Assembly: GCF_000743945.1 (NCBI RefSeq)
Contig: NZ_CP009238.1
Coordinates: 1,612,001 to 1,676,000, forward strand
Length of the DNA: 64,000 nucleotides
Direction of reading: 5' to 3'
DNA from: Basilea psittacipulmonis DSM 24701
GTDB lineage: Bacteria > Pseudomonadota > Gammaproteobacteria > Burkholderiales > Burkholderiaceae_B
The position numbers and the translations under genes are program-made. Under the pieces are notes generated by a model that made no database searches, was not told the DNA's origin, and saw only the letters and a list, made by a program, of their open reading frames with translations. Positions 34,993 through 45,435 of the stretch are shown in pieces (position 1 is the stretch's first letter; every line of letters begins with the position of its first letter).

Positions 34993-35982
34993 TTAATACA
35001 GCATAGACTGTTCAAAATTTTTAATATGCAAAATCGGATCTAAATTATTAGCAATACTTAATGCCATGATCATTCTGGCACGGTGAGGAGTCAAATAATG
35101 TGCATAACAAACACCTCTGGCTTGCAAATCCACTTCAGCCCCTACATAACCGTAAGTATGTTCTGTCACACGTCCATGACGCGTACGTGATGTCATCACC
35201 ACAGGAATGTCTGCTTGGCTAATCATTTCTGCAAAACGTTCGCTAATATGACCTGCTCCGACCCCCGCGATAACAACCGCATCTGATGAATCTAATAATT
35301 GTTTAAGATACTTGGGATCATCGGAATAACTCACTTCATAAATAGGAATATTCGGATTGTCCATTTTGTTAGGTGTCGGAAAAACAAAGCGTTTTACAGG
35401 TGCGTGAAAATAATGCACACGGCCCTCTACCACCTCACCACAGTGGCCAATATAAGACTGAAAAGCCGCGACATGAGTGGTATGTGCTTTTTCCACCCAA
35501 TTTGCTTCATACACACGATCGGCAAAAACCACCTGAACACCGCGATCTTGAGAGTTATCACTTGAAGCTACTATGACTGAAGCCAGTAAATTAGCCGCAC
35601 CATCTGCACCAGGACTATTAGGTGAACGCATGGCACCCGTCATCACAATCGGCACAGGCGAATGCCATAAAAGACTGAGAAAAAAAGCACTATCTTCTAA
35701 CGTGTCAGTGCCTTGAGTCAGCACAATGCCATCAGCAGATTTATCTACCTGCTCTTGGCACCATGTAAGCACTTTGAGCATATCAGAAAACTGCAAATAG
35801 GCACTAGGGTAACTCAACAACGACGTTCCCACAATCTTGCTATAGTTGGCAATTTCAGGCACTGCTCGAAGAAAATCTTTTGCCCCTAATTTAGGAACAA
35901 CACCGCCACCTTTTTCATCAGATGGCATCATACAAATCGTGCCACCTAAGGTACCCAGTGCGACTGTTTTTTTGGTGCCCAT
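34993..35982 (-). CDS. L-asparaginase (cytoplasmic type)
   Basis: 329 residues, no signal peptide. The two catalytic Thr blocks are present: ALGTLGGTI at the N-terminus and VLTQGTDTLEDSAFFL near residue 90, plus GAMRSPNSPGADGAANL. Hydrolyses asparagine to aspartate and ammonia. Start overlaps the stop of the GH31-like gene (TAATG), so the two are coupled. C-terminus HRARMIMALSIANN is typical of the family. Confidence 0.92.
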   Translation of the reverse strand: MGTKKTVALGTLGGTICMMPSDEKGGGVVPKLGAKDFLRAVPEIANYSKIVGTSLLSYPSAYLQFSDMLKVLTWCQEQVDKSADGIVLTQGTDTLEDSAFFLSLLWHSPVPIVMTGAMRSPNSPGADGAANLLASVIVASSDNSQDRGVQVVFADRVYEANWVEKAHTTHVAAFQSYIGHCGEVVEGRVHYFHAPVKRFVFPTPNKMDNPNIPIYEVSYSDDPKYLKQLLDSSDAVVIAGVGAGHISERFAEMISQADIPVVMTSRTRHGRVTEHTYGYVGAEVDLQARGVCYAHYLTPHRARMIMALSIANNLDPILHIKNFEQSMLY

Positions 35983-38144
35983 TATCGTTCTCTTGAAATA
36001 CGTACCTCAGAGCCACGTCGTTTCACTTCAATACCTGGCAAACAAAAGATTTTCAAACCCTCTAATCCTTTCAAATAACTTGATCCTTGCATGTGCATCA
36101 CTCGGATTTTGTTACGCATCACTAAAGGATCAACTAAAGGCATATCGAACATCCAAACTTCTTCTAATATTTTCGCGGTATTAAAGTCTTCGGTCGTTTG
36201 CATGTCTGGACCAAGGCACAAAATATAGCCCTCTCGCCCAAATGCCACCACCGTTCCAACTGGAGAAGCGACCGTGATCAACTGTCCCCCCTCGTATCGT
36301 TGTCCTGTATTTAAATCCCACCATGCACTGCCTTTAGGCAAATATACAGCGGTTTCATCCTGATCCGCTTCAAAAACTGGACACATTAATAAAGCGTCGC
36401 CAAACAAGTATTCATGCGGGTAAGCATCCACCTCTGGATCATCAGGAAAACTCAACGGTAGTGAACGTTGGACGGGAACACCAGAACGAATGCCCTCTTC
36501 AATCAAGCCATACACATAAGGCAACATTCTCATGCGAAGATTTAACAAATGTTCAAATACATCTTTGTATTTAGAATGCGTTAATCGTAATAAATCCTCA
36601 CACGCATCGATACTAAATCCTGTTGAGAAAACTACAAAACTGAGCAATCTCATTAAAAATTCATCGCTACTATTTTTAAGCAATGATGCCGTTAAACGTA
36701 TCGATGGAGCGATACAACCCGAGTTTTGTAGGCTAAGACTTTCTCTGATCAAATATTCAAGACCTGCCCAAGATGACTCATCAGTTCTAACTTCTTGCCA
36801 TAAATATCTTTGGGAATAGGCAGAAAACGGTCCATTAAAAGCAATTGCTTCTGATGGTACTCTGTGATCTTTCATCGCTTTTTGTACCGCATCTTCAAGA
36901 TATAAAGTGTACAACTGATGCAGATATGATCCCGTTTGTCCCATACGTGCATAGACACCATCAAATGATGGAATCGGCAGTTCAGTTACCATGCCATCGA
37001 GCATCTGAGCGGTCGCCACACGGTGCCATTCAACCCAAAGTTCCATTGCATCTTTATAGGTAATGTCCAATAAAGCAAACTTTTCTGACGTATGAACCAG
37101 ATGTCCCTCAAATAAAAAGGCGTTACCTGCTTCGTCTTGCAACAACCAACCTCGATCTTCTAATTCTTCAAATAAAGGCGTACCTACTTTAATAATGGGT
37201 AGGGTCGGTGCGTAAATATGCCATTTTTCATTATGCAAATGATCAAAAAATAATTCTAAATTTGTTTGGCGTGAATCACTCCATTCCAGCTGGAGTTTAT
37301 TTTGAGCAAAGTCTGCAAAACTTGGCAATGAAAACCGTAGATTATTTAAGCCAAAAGATGTTTCACGATATTTTGAAGCAATGGCAATAAAATCTGTATT
37401 CGATTGTTGGGGTAATTGATTCAACGTCGGTGCCAAAGACCAGATAGGCACGTACAATGCTGGTTTGGTAATGTTAGAAAAATGATTAAAGATCTGACTA
37501 GGCGTTCCCAACATGACCCAAAGGTCCAACACAGCAGATTTAGCGTAAATTTCATAGGTATTTGGATGATCTGATGCCAAATGATGAGAAGCTTCACCCC
37601 AATGATTTAAAAACACTCCCCATCCATCATTGGCATAAACAAAAGGTTGGTATCCCTCATCTGATGAAAGCACACGGTCACCACGTCTTGATAAATCAGC
37701 ACACGATCCCAAGCCATAAAGTCTGGTATCATCTTTCAAATCAAGCATCAATCCCCAATCGCTAGGACGTTTTTCATCATCCAATTGCCAAGCCAATGGT
37801 GCTTGTTCATATAACAGACTGGTTCTCGTGATTAACTTACCCGAATGATACCATTCCAAACGAAACGGAGATGGATAGATATGCATCTCATATGAATCGA
37901 CAATCAGCTTATACACCTTATCGTCAATGACTTCTATCTCTGTCGTTTCAAATTCTGTATTGATATGCAAGGCTTCTTGAGCTTTCTCAAGTTCTAGGGC
38001 TGATTTTAAGCCAAATCTCAAACGAAACACACCATTTCGCCCAGATTCCACTTTTAAAAAAACGTCATTTCCAAGCGAAAATAATAACTGAGAACACTTA
38101 GTTTCCGAAAATATGTACGCGACTGTTTCTGGATAATAATTCAC
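35982..38144 (-). CDS. GH31-like (alpha-glucosidase family) protein with altered nucleophile site
   Basis: 720 residues. Family landmarks: DLKDDTRLYGLGS (~134), PFVYANDGWGVFLNHWG (~167), the C-terminal LPYVYGLIEEGIRSGVPVQRSLPLSFPDD, EYLFGDALLMCPVF and the beta-sandwich YLPKGSAWWDLNTG. The acid/base region is kept as VRTDESSWAGL (Asp455). The nucleophile block (DGxWxDxxE in GH31) reads DGMVTELPI, so Glu388 stands where Asp is expected and the usual DIGGF block is missing. It may be a divergent glycosidase or an inactive member. Begins 19 bp after pgsA and is coupled to the asparaginase gene. Confidence 0.8.
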   Translation of the reverse strand: MNYYPETVAYIFSETKCSQLLFSLGNDVFLKVESGRNGVFRLRFGLKSALELEKAQEALHINTEFETTEIEVIDDKVYKLIVDSYEMHIYPSPFRLEWYHSGKLITRTSLLYEQAPLAWQLDDEKRPSDWGLMLDLKDDTRLYGLGSCADLSRRGDRVLSSDEGYQPFVYANDGWGVFLNHWGEASHHLASDHPNTYEIYAKSAVLDLWVMLGTPSQIFNHFSNITKPALYVPIWSLAPTLNQLPQQSNTDFIAIASKYRETSFGLNNLRFSLPSFADFAQNKLQLEWSDSRQTNLELFFDHLHNEKWHIYAPTLPIIKVGTPLFEELEDRGWLLQDEAGNAFLFEGHLVHTSEKFALLDITYKDAMELWVEWHRVATAQMLDGMVTELPIPSFDGVYARMGQTGSYLHQLYTLYLEDAVQKAMKDHRVPSEAIAFNGPFSAYSQRYLWQEVRTDESSWAGLEYLIRESLSLQNSGCIAPSIRLTASLLKNSSDEFLMRLLSFVVFSTGFSIDACEDLLRLTHSKYKDVFEHLLNLRMRMLPYVYGLIEEGIRSGVPVQRSLPLSFPDDPEVDAYPHEYLFGDALLMCPVFEADQDETAVYLPKGSAWWDLNTGQRYEGGQLITVASPVGTVVAFGREGYILCLGPDMQTTEDFNTAKILEEVWMFDMPLVDPLVMRNKIRVMHMQGSSYLKGLEGLKIFCLPGIEVKRRGSEVRISRER

Positions 38145-38163
38145 AAAAATACCTTCCTAGTTA

Positions 38164-38730
38164 CTACTTTTCATTGACTAAATGTGGCCATGCACTTTTT
38201 AGGTAATAACACATCGACCAAATCGTTAACACGGCGGCTAACACAATCAACACCGTTCCTAATATTTTAAAATCAATGCCTGCTATCGTATGACCATATA
38301 ACAAACAGGGAATCGCAATCATCTGAACAATGGTTTTTACCTTACCTAACCAATGTACCGCAACGTTCGATCTCGCCCCTAAAGTTGCCATCCATTCTCT
38401 CAAAGCAGAAATAGTGATCTCACGTCCAATAATAATCACCGCGATAATCGGATCCACTCGCGACAAAAACAACAGTATGATAAGTGCGGCGGTGACCATT
38501 AGTTTATCTGCAACCGGATCTAAAAATGCACCAAACGCAGAAGTCTGATTCAACCTACGTGCCAACCATCCATCTAACCAATCAGTAATCGCTGCTAATA
38601 CAAAGAAAACCGTACCGATCGCATCACGATAAATATCTTTTTCACCCCATGGAATTGGCAAATAATAAATCATGATCAAAAGTGGGATCATCGCCACTCT
38701 CGTCCATGTCAAAATAATAGGGAAATTCAT
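38164..38730 (-). CDS. pgsA: CDP-diacylglycerol-glycerol-3-phosphate 3-phosphatidyltransferase
   Basis: 188 residues with four or five membrane helices. CDP-alcohol phosphotransferase motif D-x2-D-G-x2-A-R...G-x3-D-x3-D is seen as TDWLDGWLARRLNQTSAFGAFLDPVADK (50-76, cut here to its key residues D50, D53, G54, A57, R58, D71 and D75). First step of phosphatidylglycerol synthesis. Follows uvrC after 102 bp. Confidence 0.94.
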   Translation of the reverse strand: MNFPIILTWTRVAMIPLLIMIYYLPIPWGEKDIYRDAIGTVFFVLAAITDWLDGWLARRLNQTSAFGAFLDPVADKLMVTAALIILLFLSRVDPIIAVIIIGREITISALREWMATLGARSNVAVHWLGKVKTIVQMIAIPCLLYGHTIAGIDFKILGTVLIVLAAVLTIWSMCYYLKSAWPHLVNEK

Positions 38731-38832
38731 GATTTCTGTTATTAGAAAATACTTAAAATAATATAAGTATATAATTATAATATATATGTATTAAAAATGC
38801 TTTTTATCTCAGACTGATAAAGAGAAAATCTC

Positions 38833-40683
38833 TCAATGTAAAGCGTGGTAAATCTTCTCAGCCAACGCTCTTGAAATCCCCTCAATTTTACTTAAATCTT
38901 CAATACTTGCATTTTTAACGCCATTTAATCCACCAAATCGAGTCAGTAACTTCTGACGACGTTTTGCACCAATTCCCTCCACATCTTCTAAGCGAGAAAC
39001 TTGACGCGATTTCGCTCGTTTTGCACGCATCCCTGTAATCGCAAATCGGTGGGCCTCGTCCCTTATCTCATCAATTAACATCAATGCAGGCGAGCTAATA
39101 CCAGGAGAAATAGGAGCTCGACCATCTGTAAAAATCAGGGTTTCTAAACCTATTTTTCTCCCCTCACCTTTGGCTACCCCTACAATCACCGAAGTATCTA
39201 ACCCTAATTCCTCAAATACGTTTTTCGCGATATCTACCTGTCCTTTTCCGCCATCAATCAATGCAATCGTTGGCATGGGCGAGTTACCCTCCACGACAGA
39301 AGTAAAGCGTCTATGCAACACTTGCCTCATTGCCGCATAATCATCCCCTGGGGTGATACCAGAAATGTTATACCGACGGTACATGGAGGGTTGCATCATA
39401 TGATTTTGATATACCACGCAAGACGCTTGTGTCGCCTCACCTGAGGTATGAGAAATATCAAAACATTCTATTCTTATTTGATCGCTGTCTTGTGTATCTA
39501 ATCCTAATAAATCGCACAACAACAAGGTTCGTTCTTGTTTAGCACTAGTTTCTGACAGCATGCGAGACAAAGATAATTGGGCGTTTTTAATCGCTTGTTC
39601 TAGCCAAGCTTTACGGATTCCTTGAGGGTGCAAAATCACTTTGGGACGATATGCTTTTGACTCACTTAATAAAGTCAGCAACTCATCATCCTCTAATGGA
39701 CAAGAAATAATCAGCGTTGGAGGCATCAACTGTTCCAAATAATGCTGACTCATAAACGCTTGAAGCACATTAGACTCACTATCGTCATCATCATATTGAC
39801 TTGGAAAAAATGCACGGTCACCCAAATGACGACCTGATCTCACCATCGCTAAATTCACACAGAACTTACCATTCATCTTCGCCACTGCAATGATATCAAC
39901 ATCGCTAGCACCACCAACTTCCATCGTTTGTTGATGTAAAACAGTTGCCAAGGCATTAATTTGATCACGAATCACGGCCGCTTTTTCAAATTCCAATGCA
40001 TCCGAAGCCGCCATCATCTTAGCTTGCATGGATTGAATCAAATCATCCGCCTTGCCCTCTAAAAACAAAATCGCCTTATGAATATCTGCCTGATATTCTT
40101 GTTCAGAAATCTTTTGTACACAAGGTGCCGAACAACGATGAATTTGATATTGAAGACAAGGACGCGAACGATGGCTAAATACGCTATCTTCGCAAGTTCT
40201 TAAATGAAAGATTTTTTGTAAGATTTGAATCGTTTCTTTGACCGCCCAACTATTAGGATAGGGACCAAAATATCGACCGTTTTTATTAGTATTACCTCGA
40301 TAATAAGCAATTCTGGGGTATTGGTGATCAGTAAATCTTAAATAAGGATAAGATTTATCATCACGAAAAAGAATATTGTATTTAGGGTGGAGAGTTTTAA
40401 TTAAGTTATTTTCTAAAATTAATGCCTCAGCCTCAGATCGCGTCACCGTCACTTCAATCTTAGCCACTTTTGATACCATATGAGCAATGCGAGGACTGGC
40501 CAGTGTCTTCTGAAAATAAGAACTGACGCGTTTTTTCAAATCTCGAGCTTTGCCCACATACAAAACCACCCCGTCTTTATCAAGATGACGATAAACACCA
40601 GGCAAATGAGGCAACTCACTGAGAAATGTTTTGATGCAAAAGTCGTTTGGCATTGACATATAATCCATTCGTTTGTAATTCAT
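38833..40683 (-). CDS. uvrC: Excinuclease ABC subunit C
   Basis: 616 residues. N-terminal GIY-YIG nuclease ([34 protein letters not shown]), UVR domain near 200 ([18 protein letters not shown]), C-terminal UvrC RNase H-like nuclease ([19 protein letters not shown]) and tandem HhH ([22 protein letters not shown]...). The start is uncertain: ATG at 40659 or 40653 would give the more usual N-terminus. The first codons overlap nagZ by 68 bp, or by less if the later start is used. Confidence 0.94.
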   Translation of the reverse strand: MNYKRMDYMSMPNDFCIKTFLSELPHLPGVYRHLDKDGVVLYVGKARDLKKRVSSYFQKTLASPRIAHMVSKVAKIEVTVTRSEAEALILENNLIKTLHPKYNILFRDDKSYPYLRFTDHQYPRIAYYRGNTNKNGRYFGPYPNSWAVKETIQILQKIFHLRTCEDSVFSHRSRPCLQYQIHRCSAPCVQKISEQEYQADIHKAILFLEGKADDLIQSMQAKMMAASDALEFEKAAVIRDQINALATVLHQQTMEVGGASDVDIIAVAKMNGKFCVNLAMVRSGRHLGDRAFFPSQYDDDDSESNVLQAFMSQHYLEQLMPPTLIISCPLEDDELLTLLSESKAYRPKVILHPQGIRKAWLEQAIKNAQLSLSRMLSETSAKQERTLLLCDLLGLDTQDSDQIRIECFDISHTSGEATQASCVVYQNHMMQPSMYRRYNISGITPGDDYAAMRQVLHRRFTSVVEGNSPMPTIALIDGGKGQVDIAKNVFEELGLDTSVIVGVAKGEGRKIGLETLIFTDGRAPISPGISSPALMLIDEIRDEAHRFAITGMRAKRAKSRQVSRLEDVEGIGAKRRQKLLTRFGGLNGVKNASIEDLSKIEGISRALAEKIYHALH

Positions 40684-41722
40684 CCCAAGTTAAAGCCGCT
40701 CCCACAGGCAATAAAGACATCAAACGGTTTGTCTTGAGTTCCACATCAGCAGGAGGAGTCAACTTCTCCAGCAACTCATCCGCTAAATCTGGGCGATTAC
40801 ATACCAAAACCATATCACAACCCGCATGGAAAGCAGCTTTTGCCCGATCATGAATATCACCCGCAACTGAAGCCCCCTCCATCGTCAAGTCGTCTGAGAA
40901 AATAACACCTTGATACGCTAATTGTTCACGCAAGATTTTTTGGACCCAAAACTTAGAAAAGCCTGCTGGCTGTGAATCCACTTTTTCGTAAATAACGTGA
41001 GCTGGCATAATAGCTGGTAAAGAGAGATTTCCCAAAGCGATATATGGCTTCACATCTTTTTCGTAAATCTCTTCAAAGCTTCTATCATCAATTGGCACAT
41101 GCGTGTGAGAATCTGCATTTACATAACCATGACCTGGAAAATGTTTGCCACAAGATGCCATGCCTGAATCCGACAAACCTTGAATTAATGCACGAGATAA
41201 CAAAGAAACGACTTTAGGATCGGCGTGAAAAGCACGATTACCAATCACATCACTACGACCATAATCCAAATCAAGCACGGGGGTGAATGAAAAGTCAACA
41301 CCACAAGCCCTTAACTCTGATGCAAGAATAAAGCCTGTCGCTTGAGCCAGTTGTAATGCCAACAATTCGTCTTGTTCATATACGCGACCCAACTCTCTCA
41401 TAGCGGGTAGATGAGTAAATCCGTCCGTTTTAAAACGTTGCACTCTTCCGCCCTCATGATCCACCACGATTAGTAATGGCGTATCTCTCAACGAATGGAT
41501 CTCTTGGCATAATCGTGTCAATTGTTCTCTACTTTGAAAATTTCGAGTAAATAAAATCACCGACCCGACCAAAGGATGTTTTAATCTTTGTTTCTCATGT
41601 TCTGTTAACTCATAACCCTCGATATCCACCATCACTGGGCCTAAAGGTGTTTTACTACCTTCATCGCGTTTCGACCAGTACGAAAGCGAAGACAAGATCT
41701 GATTCATCTGTAATTGAGACAT
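40616..41722 (-). CDS. nagZ: Beta-N-acetylhexosaminidase NagZ
   Basis: 368 residues from the ATG at 41722, which has GGAAG 6 nt upstream; an ATG 24 bp upstream lacks it. GH3 fold: [49 protein letters not shown] (catalytic His loop), [10 protein letters not shown] (nucleophile Asp). Removes GlcNAc from anhydroMurNAc peptides in peptidoglycan recycling. Overlaps acpS upstream and uvrC downstream. Confidence 0.95.
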   Translation of the reverse strand: MSQLQMNQILSSLSYWSKRDEGSKTPLGPVMVDIEGYELTEHEKQRLKHPLVGSVILFTRNFQSREQLTRLCQEIHSLRDTPLLIVVDHEGGRVQRFKTDGFTHLPAMRELGRVYEQDELLALQLAQATGFILASELRACGVDFSFTPVLDLDYGRSDVIGNRAFHADPKVVSLLSRALIQGLSDSGMASCGKHFPGHGYVNADSHTHVPIDDRSFEEIYEKDVKPYIALGNLSLPAIMPAHVIYEKVDSQPAGFSKFWVQKILREQLAYQGVIFSDDLTMEGASVAGDIHDRAKAAFHAGCDMVLVCNRPDLADELLEKLTPPADVELKTNRLMSLLPVGAALTWDELQTNGLYVNAKRLLHQNISQ

Positions 41723-42053
41723 GTGCACTTCCAAATTTTTGTTCATACCAAGTTTTTAAAGGCTCTGACAAGACGATCATCGGTTTACCACTTTCATGGT
41801 TTAACGTTTGAACAGCAGACCATCTCATCGGACTACGGATACCCAAGCCAATCGCCTTACTAAATGCTTCTTTCACAGCAAAGCGAGTTGCCAAATAACG
41901 AATCCCTCTATGTTTATCTCGTGCATATCGACGTGCAAACACAGCTTGCTCTTGAGGGCCATAAACCTTATCTAAAAATCGTTGCCCCCAACGTTCATAA
42001 CTAGCTTCGATACGATGCAAATAGAGTAAATCCGTTCCAATACCCGCTATCAT
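41661..42053 (-). CDS. acpS: Holo-acyl-carrier-protein synthase
   Basis: 130 residues from ATG at 42053. Begins MIAGIGTDLLYLHRI (Asp of the metal site) and contains RYLATRFAVKEAFSKAIGLGI (the F-x-x-K-E-A motif), [18 protein letters not shown]. Transfers phosphopantetheine to ACP. Overlaps nagZ by 62 bp; no pdxJ is adjacent, unlike the usual beta-proteobacterial pdxJ-acpS order; the upstream neighbour is orn. Confidence 0.93.
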   Translation of the reverse strand: MIAGIGTDLLYLHRIEASYERWGQRFLDKVYGPQEQAVFARRYARDKHRGIRYLATRFAVKEAFSKAIGLGIRSPMRWSAVQTLNHESGKPMIVLSEPLKTWYEQKFGSAHVSITDESDLVFAFVLVETR

Positions 42054-42057
42054 CGTA

Positions 42058-42609
42058 TTACAAGGCAATAAAGTGTTCACGATAACATTTCAACTCTTCG
42101 ATAGACTCGCGAATATCTTGCAATGCTTGATGTTTATTTGATTTTTTTTGTTCATTTGCCGCAAACACTTGTGGAGCCCATCTTCTGGCGAGTTCTTTTA
42201 ACGTTGTCACATCAATCATTCGATAGTGCAAAAACGTATCTAACTTTGGCATATATTTTTTAATAAACAATCGATCTTGAGCAATAGAATTACCGCATAA
42301 TAAGGCTTTACCTTTTGGAACATATTGACTCAAGATATTGATTATTTCATCTTCTACTTTTTCTTCAGTCAAATCAGAGGCCTTTACTTTATCGATTAGA
42401 CCGCTACCTCCGTGCGTGCCTTTGTTCCAAGCATCCATCTTATCTAAAATTTCTGAACTTTGGTGAATCACCCATACTGGTGCTTCATATACAACCGTCA
42501 AATCAGGCTCTGTGATAATCATGGCCACTTCGATGATACGTTCTTTTTCAACATCTAGCCCTGTCATTTCCATATCGATCCACACAAGGCGTTGTTCATT
42601 TAATGACAT
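42058..42609 (-). CDS. orn: Oligoribonuclease
   Basis: 183 residues. DEDDh exonuclease: [10 protein letters not shown] (Asp, Glu), [40 protein letters not shown] (His, Asp). Degrades di- to penta-ribonucleotides and pGpG. Divergent from rsgA across 152 bp, an arrangement seen in many gamma- and betaproteobacteria. Confidence 0.97.
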   Translation of the reverse strand: MSLNEQRLVWIDMEMTGLDVEKERIIEVAMIITEPDLTVVYEAPVWVIHQSSEILDKMDAWNKGTHGGSGLIDKVKASDLTEEKVEDEIINILSQYVPKGKALLCGNSIAQDRLFIKKYMPKLDTFLHYRMIDVTTLKELARRWAPQVFAANEQKKSNKHQALQDIRESIEELKCYREHFIAL

Positions 42610-42761
42610 AGTTTCTTCCTCATCAAAACCCTATTATTTTCTCACAATATCTGCATAGTGTGCGATACACTATAGCTTTTTAAACATCAAAAAATCTGTT
42701 TTGCTTATTTTTACTTGCTTAGATTAAAATGTGCAAATATCATTAATCACAAAAGGTCAGA

Positions 42762-43643
42762 ATGAAAGGGTTGGTTACCGCTGCTCATGGCAGACATTAT
42801 GAAGTAGAACTTGAGAACGGCAAACATTATCGTTGTTATCCCAAAGGAAAAAAATCAATCGTCTGCGTGGGTGATCACGTACAAGTGAATGTCCAAAATG
42901 AGCAACAAGCCTGGATAGAAGAGATATTGCCTAGAAAAAATTTGCTTTATCGTTCTGACAAAATGCGTTCTCGCCAGTTTGCCGCAAACATCGATCAACT
43001 GATTATTGTGATTGCAACAGAACCTGATTTTTCTTTAGATTTGCTAGGTCGTGCTGTAACCGCTGCATGGGCAGAACACATCGATCCCATTATCTTATTA
43101 AACAAATGCGATTTACAAGAAAAAGTCGATCGTTGTTTAGAAAAAATTTTCTTTTATACCCAACACGTCCCTCTTATCAAGCTTTCAGCACTGAACACTC
43201 AAGAAGTAGAAGCGTTACTTTTGCCAAAACTTGAACACAAAACAAGCATTTTATTAGGTCAAAGTGGCATGGGAAAATCTACTATTTTGAATGCATTAGT
43301 TCCTGATGCCAACTGTCAAACTCAAGAGATTTCACAAGCCTTAGGCACGGGTAAACACACCACCACCCACAGCACTTTATATCATTTACCCCATCATCGC
43401 GGACAAATTATTGATTCACCCGGCTTTCAAGCATTTGGTTTATTTCATTTAAGTCACGAGCAGATTTTACAAGGCTTTCCCGAATTTAATGAGTATTTAA
43501 AAGACTGTCGATTTTACAACTGCACTCACCAAAAAGAACCACATTGTGGCGTTCGCCAAGCCTTGGCAGAGGGCAAGATAGATCCTGAACGTTACGATCT
43601 GTACCTTCGATTACTAGCTGATATTCAAGTCTCTTTTGATTAG
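42762..43643 (+). CDS. rsgA: Ribosome small-subunit biogenesis GTPase RsgA
   Basis: 293 residues. N-terminal OB domain, then a circularly permuted GTPase with G4 LLNKCDL, G5 KLSALN, G1 GQSGMGKST, G3 DSPGFQ and C-terminal zinc knuckle (CRFYNCTHQKEPHCGV). Assists late 30S maturation. SD AAAGG upstream. Confidence 0.96.
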   Translation: MKGLVTAAHGRHYEVELENGKHYRCYPKGKKSIVCVGDHVQVNVQNEQQAWIEEILPRKNLLYRSDKMRSRQFAANIDQLIIVIATEPDFSLDLLGRAVTAAWAEHIDPIILLNKCDLQEKVDRCLEKIFFYTQHVPLIKLSALNTQEVEALLLPKLEHKTSILLGQSGMGKSTILNALVPDANCQTQEISQALGTGKHTTTHSTLYHLPHHRGQIIDSPGFQAFGLFHLSHEQILQGFPEFNEYLKDCRFYNCTHQKEPHCGVRQALAEGKIDPERYDLYLRLLADIQVSFD

Positions 43644-43652
43644 CGAATGCAT

Positions 43653-43670
43653 AAGACTATACGTCTTTTT
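43653..43670 (+). terminator. Weak terminator of rsgA
   Basis: AAGAC-TATAC-GTCTT followed by TTTT; short 5-bp stem 10 bp after the stop. Confidence 0.55.
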
Positions 43671-43822
43671 TGAAAGCGGTGGACTGTAGCAGTGAAGCGG
43701 GTTTGCAAACATCCTCATTTATTATCTAGACCTATTTGACACTTAATTTATAAAATTTAATATACGATTATTTTTTATACTTTGCTGTGAATCGTTAGAA
43801 ATGGAGCGGGTTTGAGATATAA

Positions 43823-43883
43823 AAAAACATCCTTGTCTTTACATTCACTTTCCAAAAAGGATGGTGAGAACAAGGATGTTTTC
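43823..43883 (-). terminator. Terminator of the NfeD/SPFH operon
   Basis: AAAACATCCTTGT pairs with ACAAGGATGTTTT (13-bp stem, 33-nt loop that can itself fold); T-run on the minus strand. The region 43671-43822 between this and rsgA has no gene. Confidence 0.8.
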
Positions 43884-43936
43884 TAAATACAAACTCAAAG
43901 CAGATAACAACCTCTTGAGTTGTCACATATGGCGGT

Positions 43937-44383
43937 TTAGACTTTTTCCACCACCAAATACATATTATCCACGTCAATAATCTTTACTGCCGTGCCTTGG
44001 GGTAAATCGTCACCTTTTAAAGACCAACGACTGCCGTCTATAAATTCAGAGCCGATGCCATTTGTAATGGGGGATTGCAAAACAATCGTACGATTTAATA
44101 AATGATAAGCACGATTATTTAAGTAACTTGCTGAGTCGTTCTTTTCTTTTTTAATAAGGTGTCTTCCCCAGTAAAACCAAGAAATAAAACTCAACAAACT
44201 TAACACGGCATACCAACATAATTGCCATGCCAAATCAAGATCTGGCATCACATAACAAATTAAAGCAACTACCACAGAGGCAATCGCTAAAAATATTCCC
44301 AATAAGGCAGGTGCCAATACTTCCAATAAAAGCATTAGGCAGGCAATAATCAAATAACCCCAATAGGCTTCAAATGACATCAC
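43937..44383 (-). CDS. NfeD-like membrane protein
   Basis: 148 residues: three or four N-terminal membrane helices (about 8-70) and a C-terminal OB-like domain (NRTIVLQSPITNGIGSEFIDGSRWSLKGDDLPQGTAVKIIDVDNMYLVV) with the NfeD G-x-W-x-A-like strand pattern. Such proteins pair with SPFH proteins and may assist membrane-domain quality control. 8 bp after the SPFH gene. Confidence 0.9.
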   Translation of the reverse strand: MMSFEAYWGYLIIACLMLLLEVLAPALLGIFLAIASVVVALICYVMPDLDLAWQLCWYAVLSLLSFISWFYWGRHLIKKEKNDSASYLNNRAYHLLNRTIVLQSPITNGIGSEFIDGSRWSLKGDDLPQGTAVKIIDVDNMYLVVEKV

Positions 44384-44391
44384 ATATACTC

Positions 44392-45306
44392 CTATTTGGT
44401 TTGTTTCTTGGTGTCATTCAGCATCTCAGCTACACCACCCAAAGCCCCTAGTAACCCAGAAGTATCCATCGGCAAGAAGAATGTTTTTTGGTGATTACTT
44501 TCTGCGAATTTACCTAAAGCCTCTACATACTTCTGAGCAACGAAATAATTAATCGCATTCGTGTTACCTTGGGCAATCGCTTCAGAAACCATACGTGTTG
44601 CTTCCGCTTCCGCTTTCGCGGCACGTTCACGTGCTTCCGCATCCAAAAAGGCTGCTTCACGACGACCTTGTGCTTCTAATACCTGTGCCTGTTTTTGACC
44701 CTCTGCTTTTAAAATTTCAGATTGTCTTTCACCTTCTGCTTCTAGAATTTGGGCACGTTTAATCTGTTCAGCTTTTTTCTGACGAGCCATTGCATCGACC
44801 AAATCAGCAGGTGGAGAAATATCTTTAATTTCAACACGCGTTACTTTAACACCCCATGGATGAGTCGCTAAATCAATCGTATTCAACAAACGCTGGTTAA
44901 TCTCATCACGACTAGCCAATAAATCATCCAAAGGCATACTACCCATGACCGTACGAAGATTCGTCATGGATAAATTAATAATCGAATATTCTAAATGATC
45001 GACCGCATAAGCTGCCTTGGCCGCATCAATCACTTGGAAAAACACGATACCATCCACTTCAACAGTGGCGTTATCCTTTGTGATCACTTCTTGACGAGGA
45101 ACGTCCAACACTCTTTCTTTCATATTGACCTTATGTCCAATACGATCCCAGAATGGAATGATCAAATTAAAACCAGGTTCTAACGTTTTTTTGTATCGAC
45201 CCAAACGCAACATCGTATATTCCATCCCTTGTGGCACAATACGAATCGACTGTGTCAAAAATACGATGACCACCACGAGTAATACTATTGCAAACTCTAA
45301 CATCAA
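44392..45306 (-). CDS. SPFH/stomatin-like protein (QmcA family)
   Basis: 304 residues. N-terminal membrane anchor (about 3-20), Band 7/SPFH domain (SIRIVPQGMEYTMLRLGRYKKTLEPGFNLIIPFWD...), then a long Ala/Glu-rich coiled coil (KKAEQIKRAQILEAEGERQSEILKAEGQKQ...) and C-terminal region. Forms large oligomers in the inner membrane. Operon with the NfeD-like gene, the typical pairing. Confidence 0.93.
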   Translation of the reverse strand: MMLEFAIVLLVVVIVFLTQSIRIVPQGMEYTMLRLGRYKKTLEPGFNLIIPFWDRIGHKVNMKERVLDVPRQEVITKDNATVEVDGIVFFQVIDAAKAAYAVDHLEYSIINLSMTNLRTVMGSMPLDDLLASRDEINQRLLNTIDLATHPWGVKVTRVEIKDISPPADLVDAMARQKKAEQIKRAQILEAEGERQSEILKAEGQKQAQVLEAQGRREAAFLDAEARERAAKAEAEATRMVSEAIAQGNTNAINYFVAQKYVEALGKFAESNHQKTFFLPMDTSGLLGALGGVAEMLNDTKKQTK

Positions 45307-45435
45307 TATTCCTTTTCAAAATTAGATTAATCTTTAAATTTTATCATTTTTGCTTAAAAATCCGTCAAAATTTATAGCGAAAATCACTGCACACTTTATC
45401 GCTATATTCAGATGGATACTCTATTTCTCAGTCGC

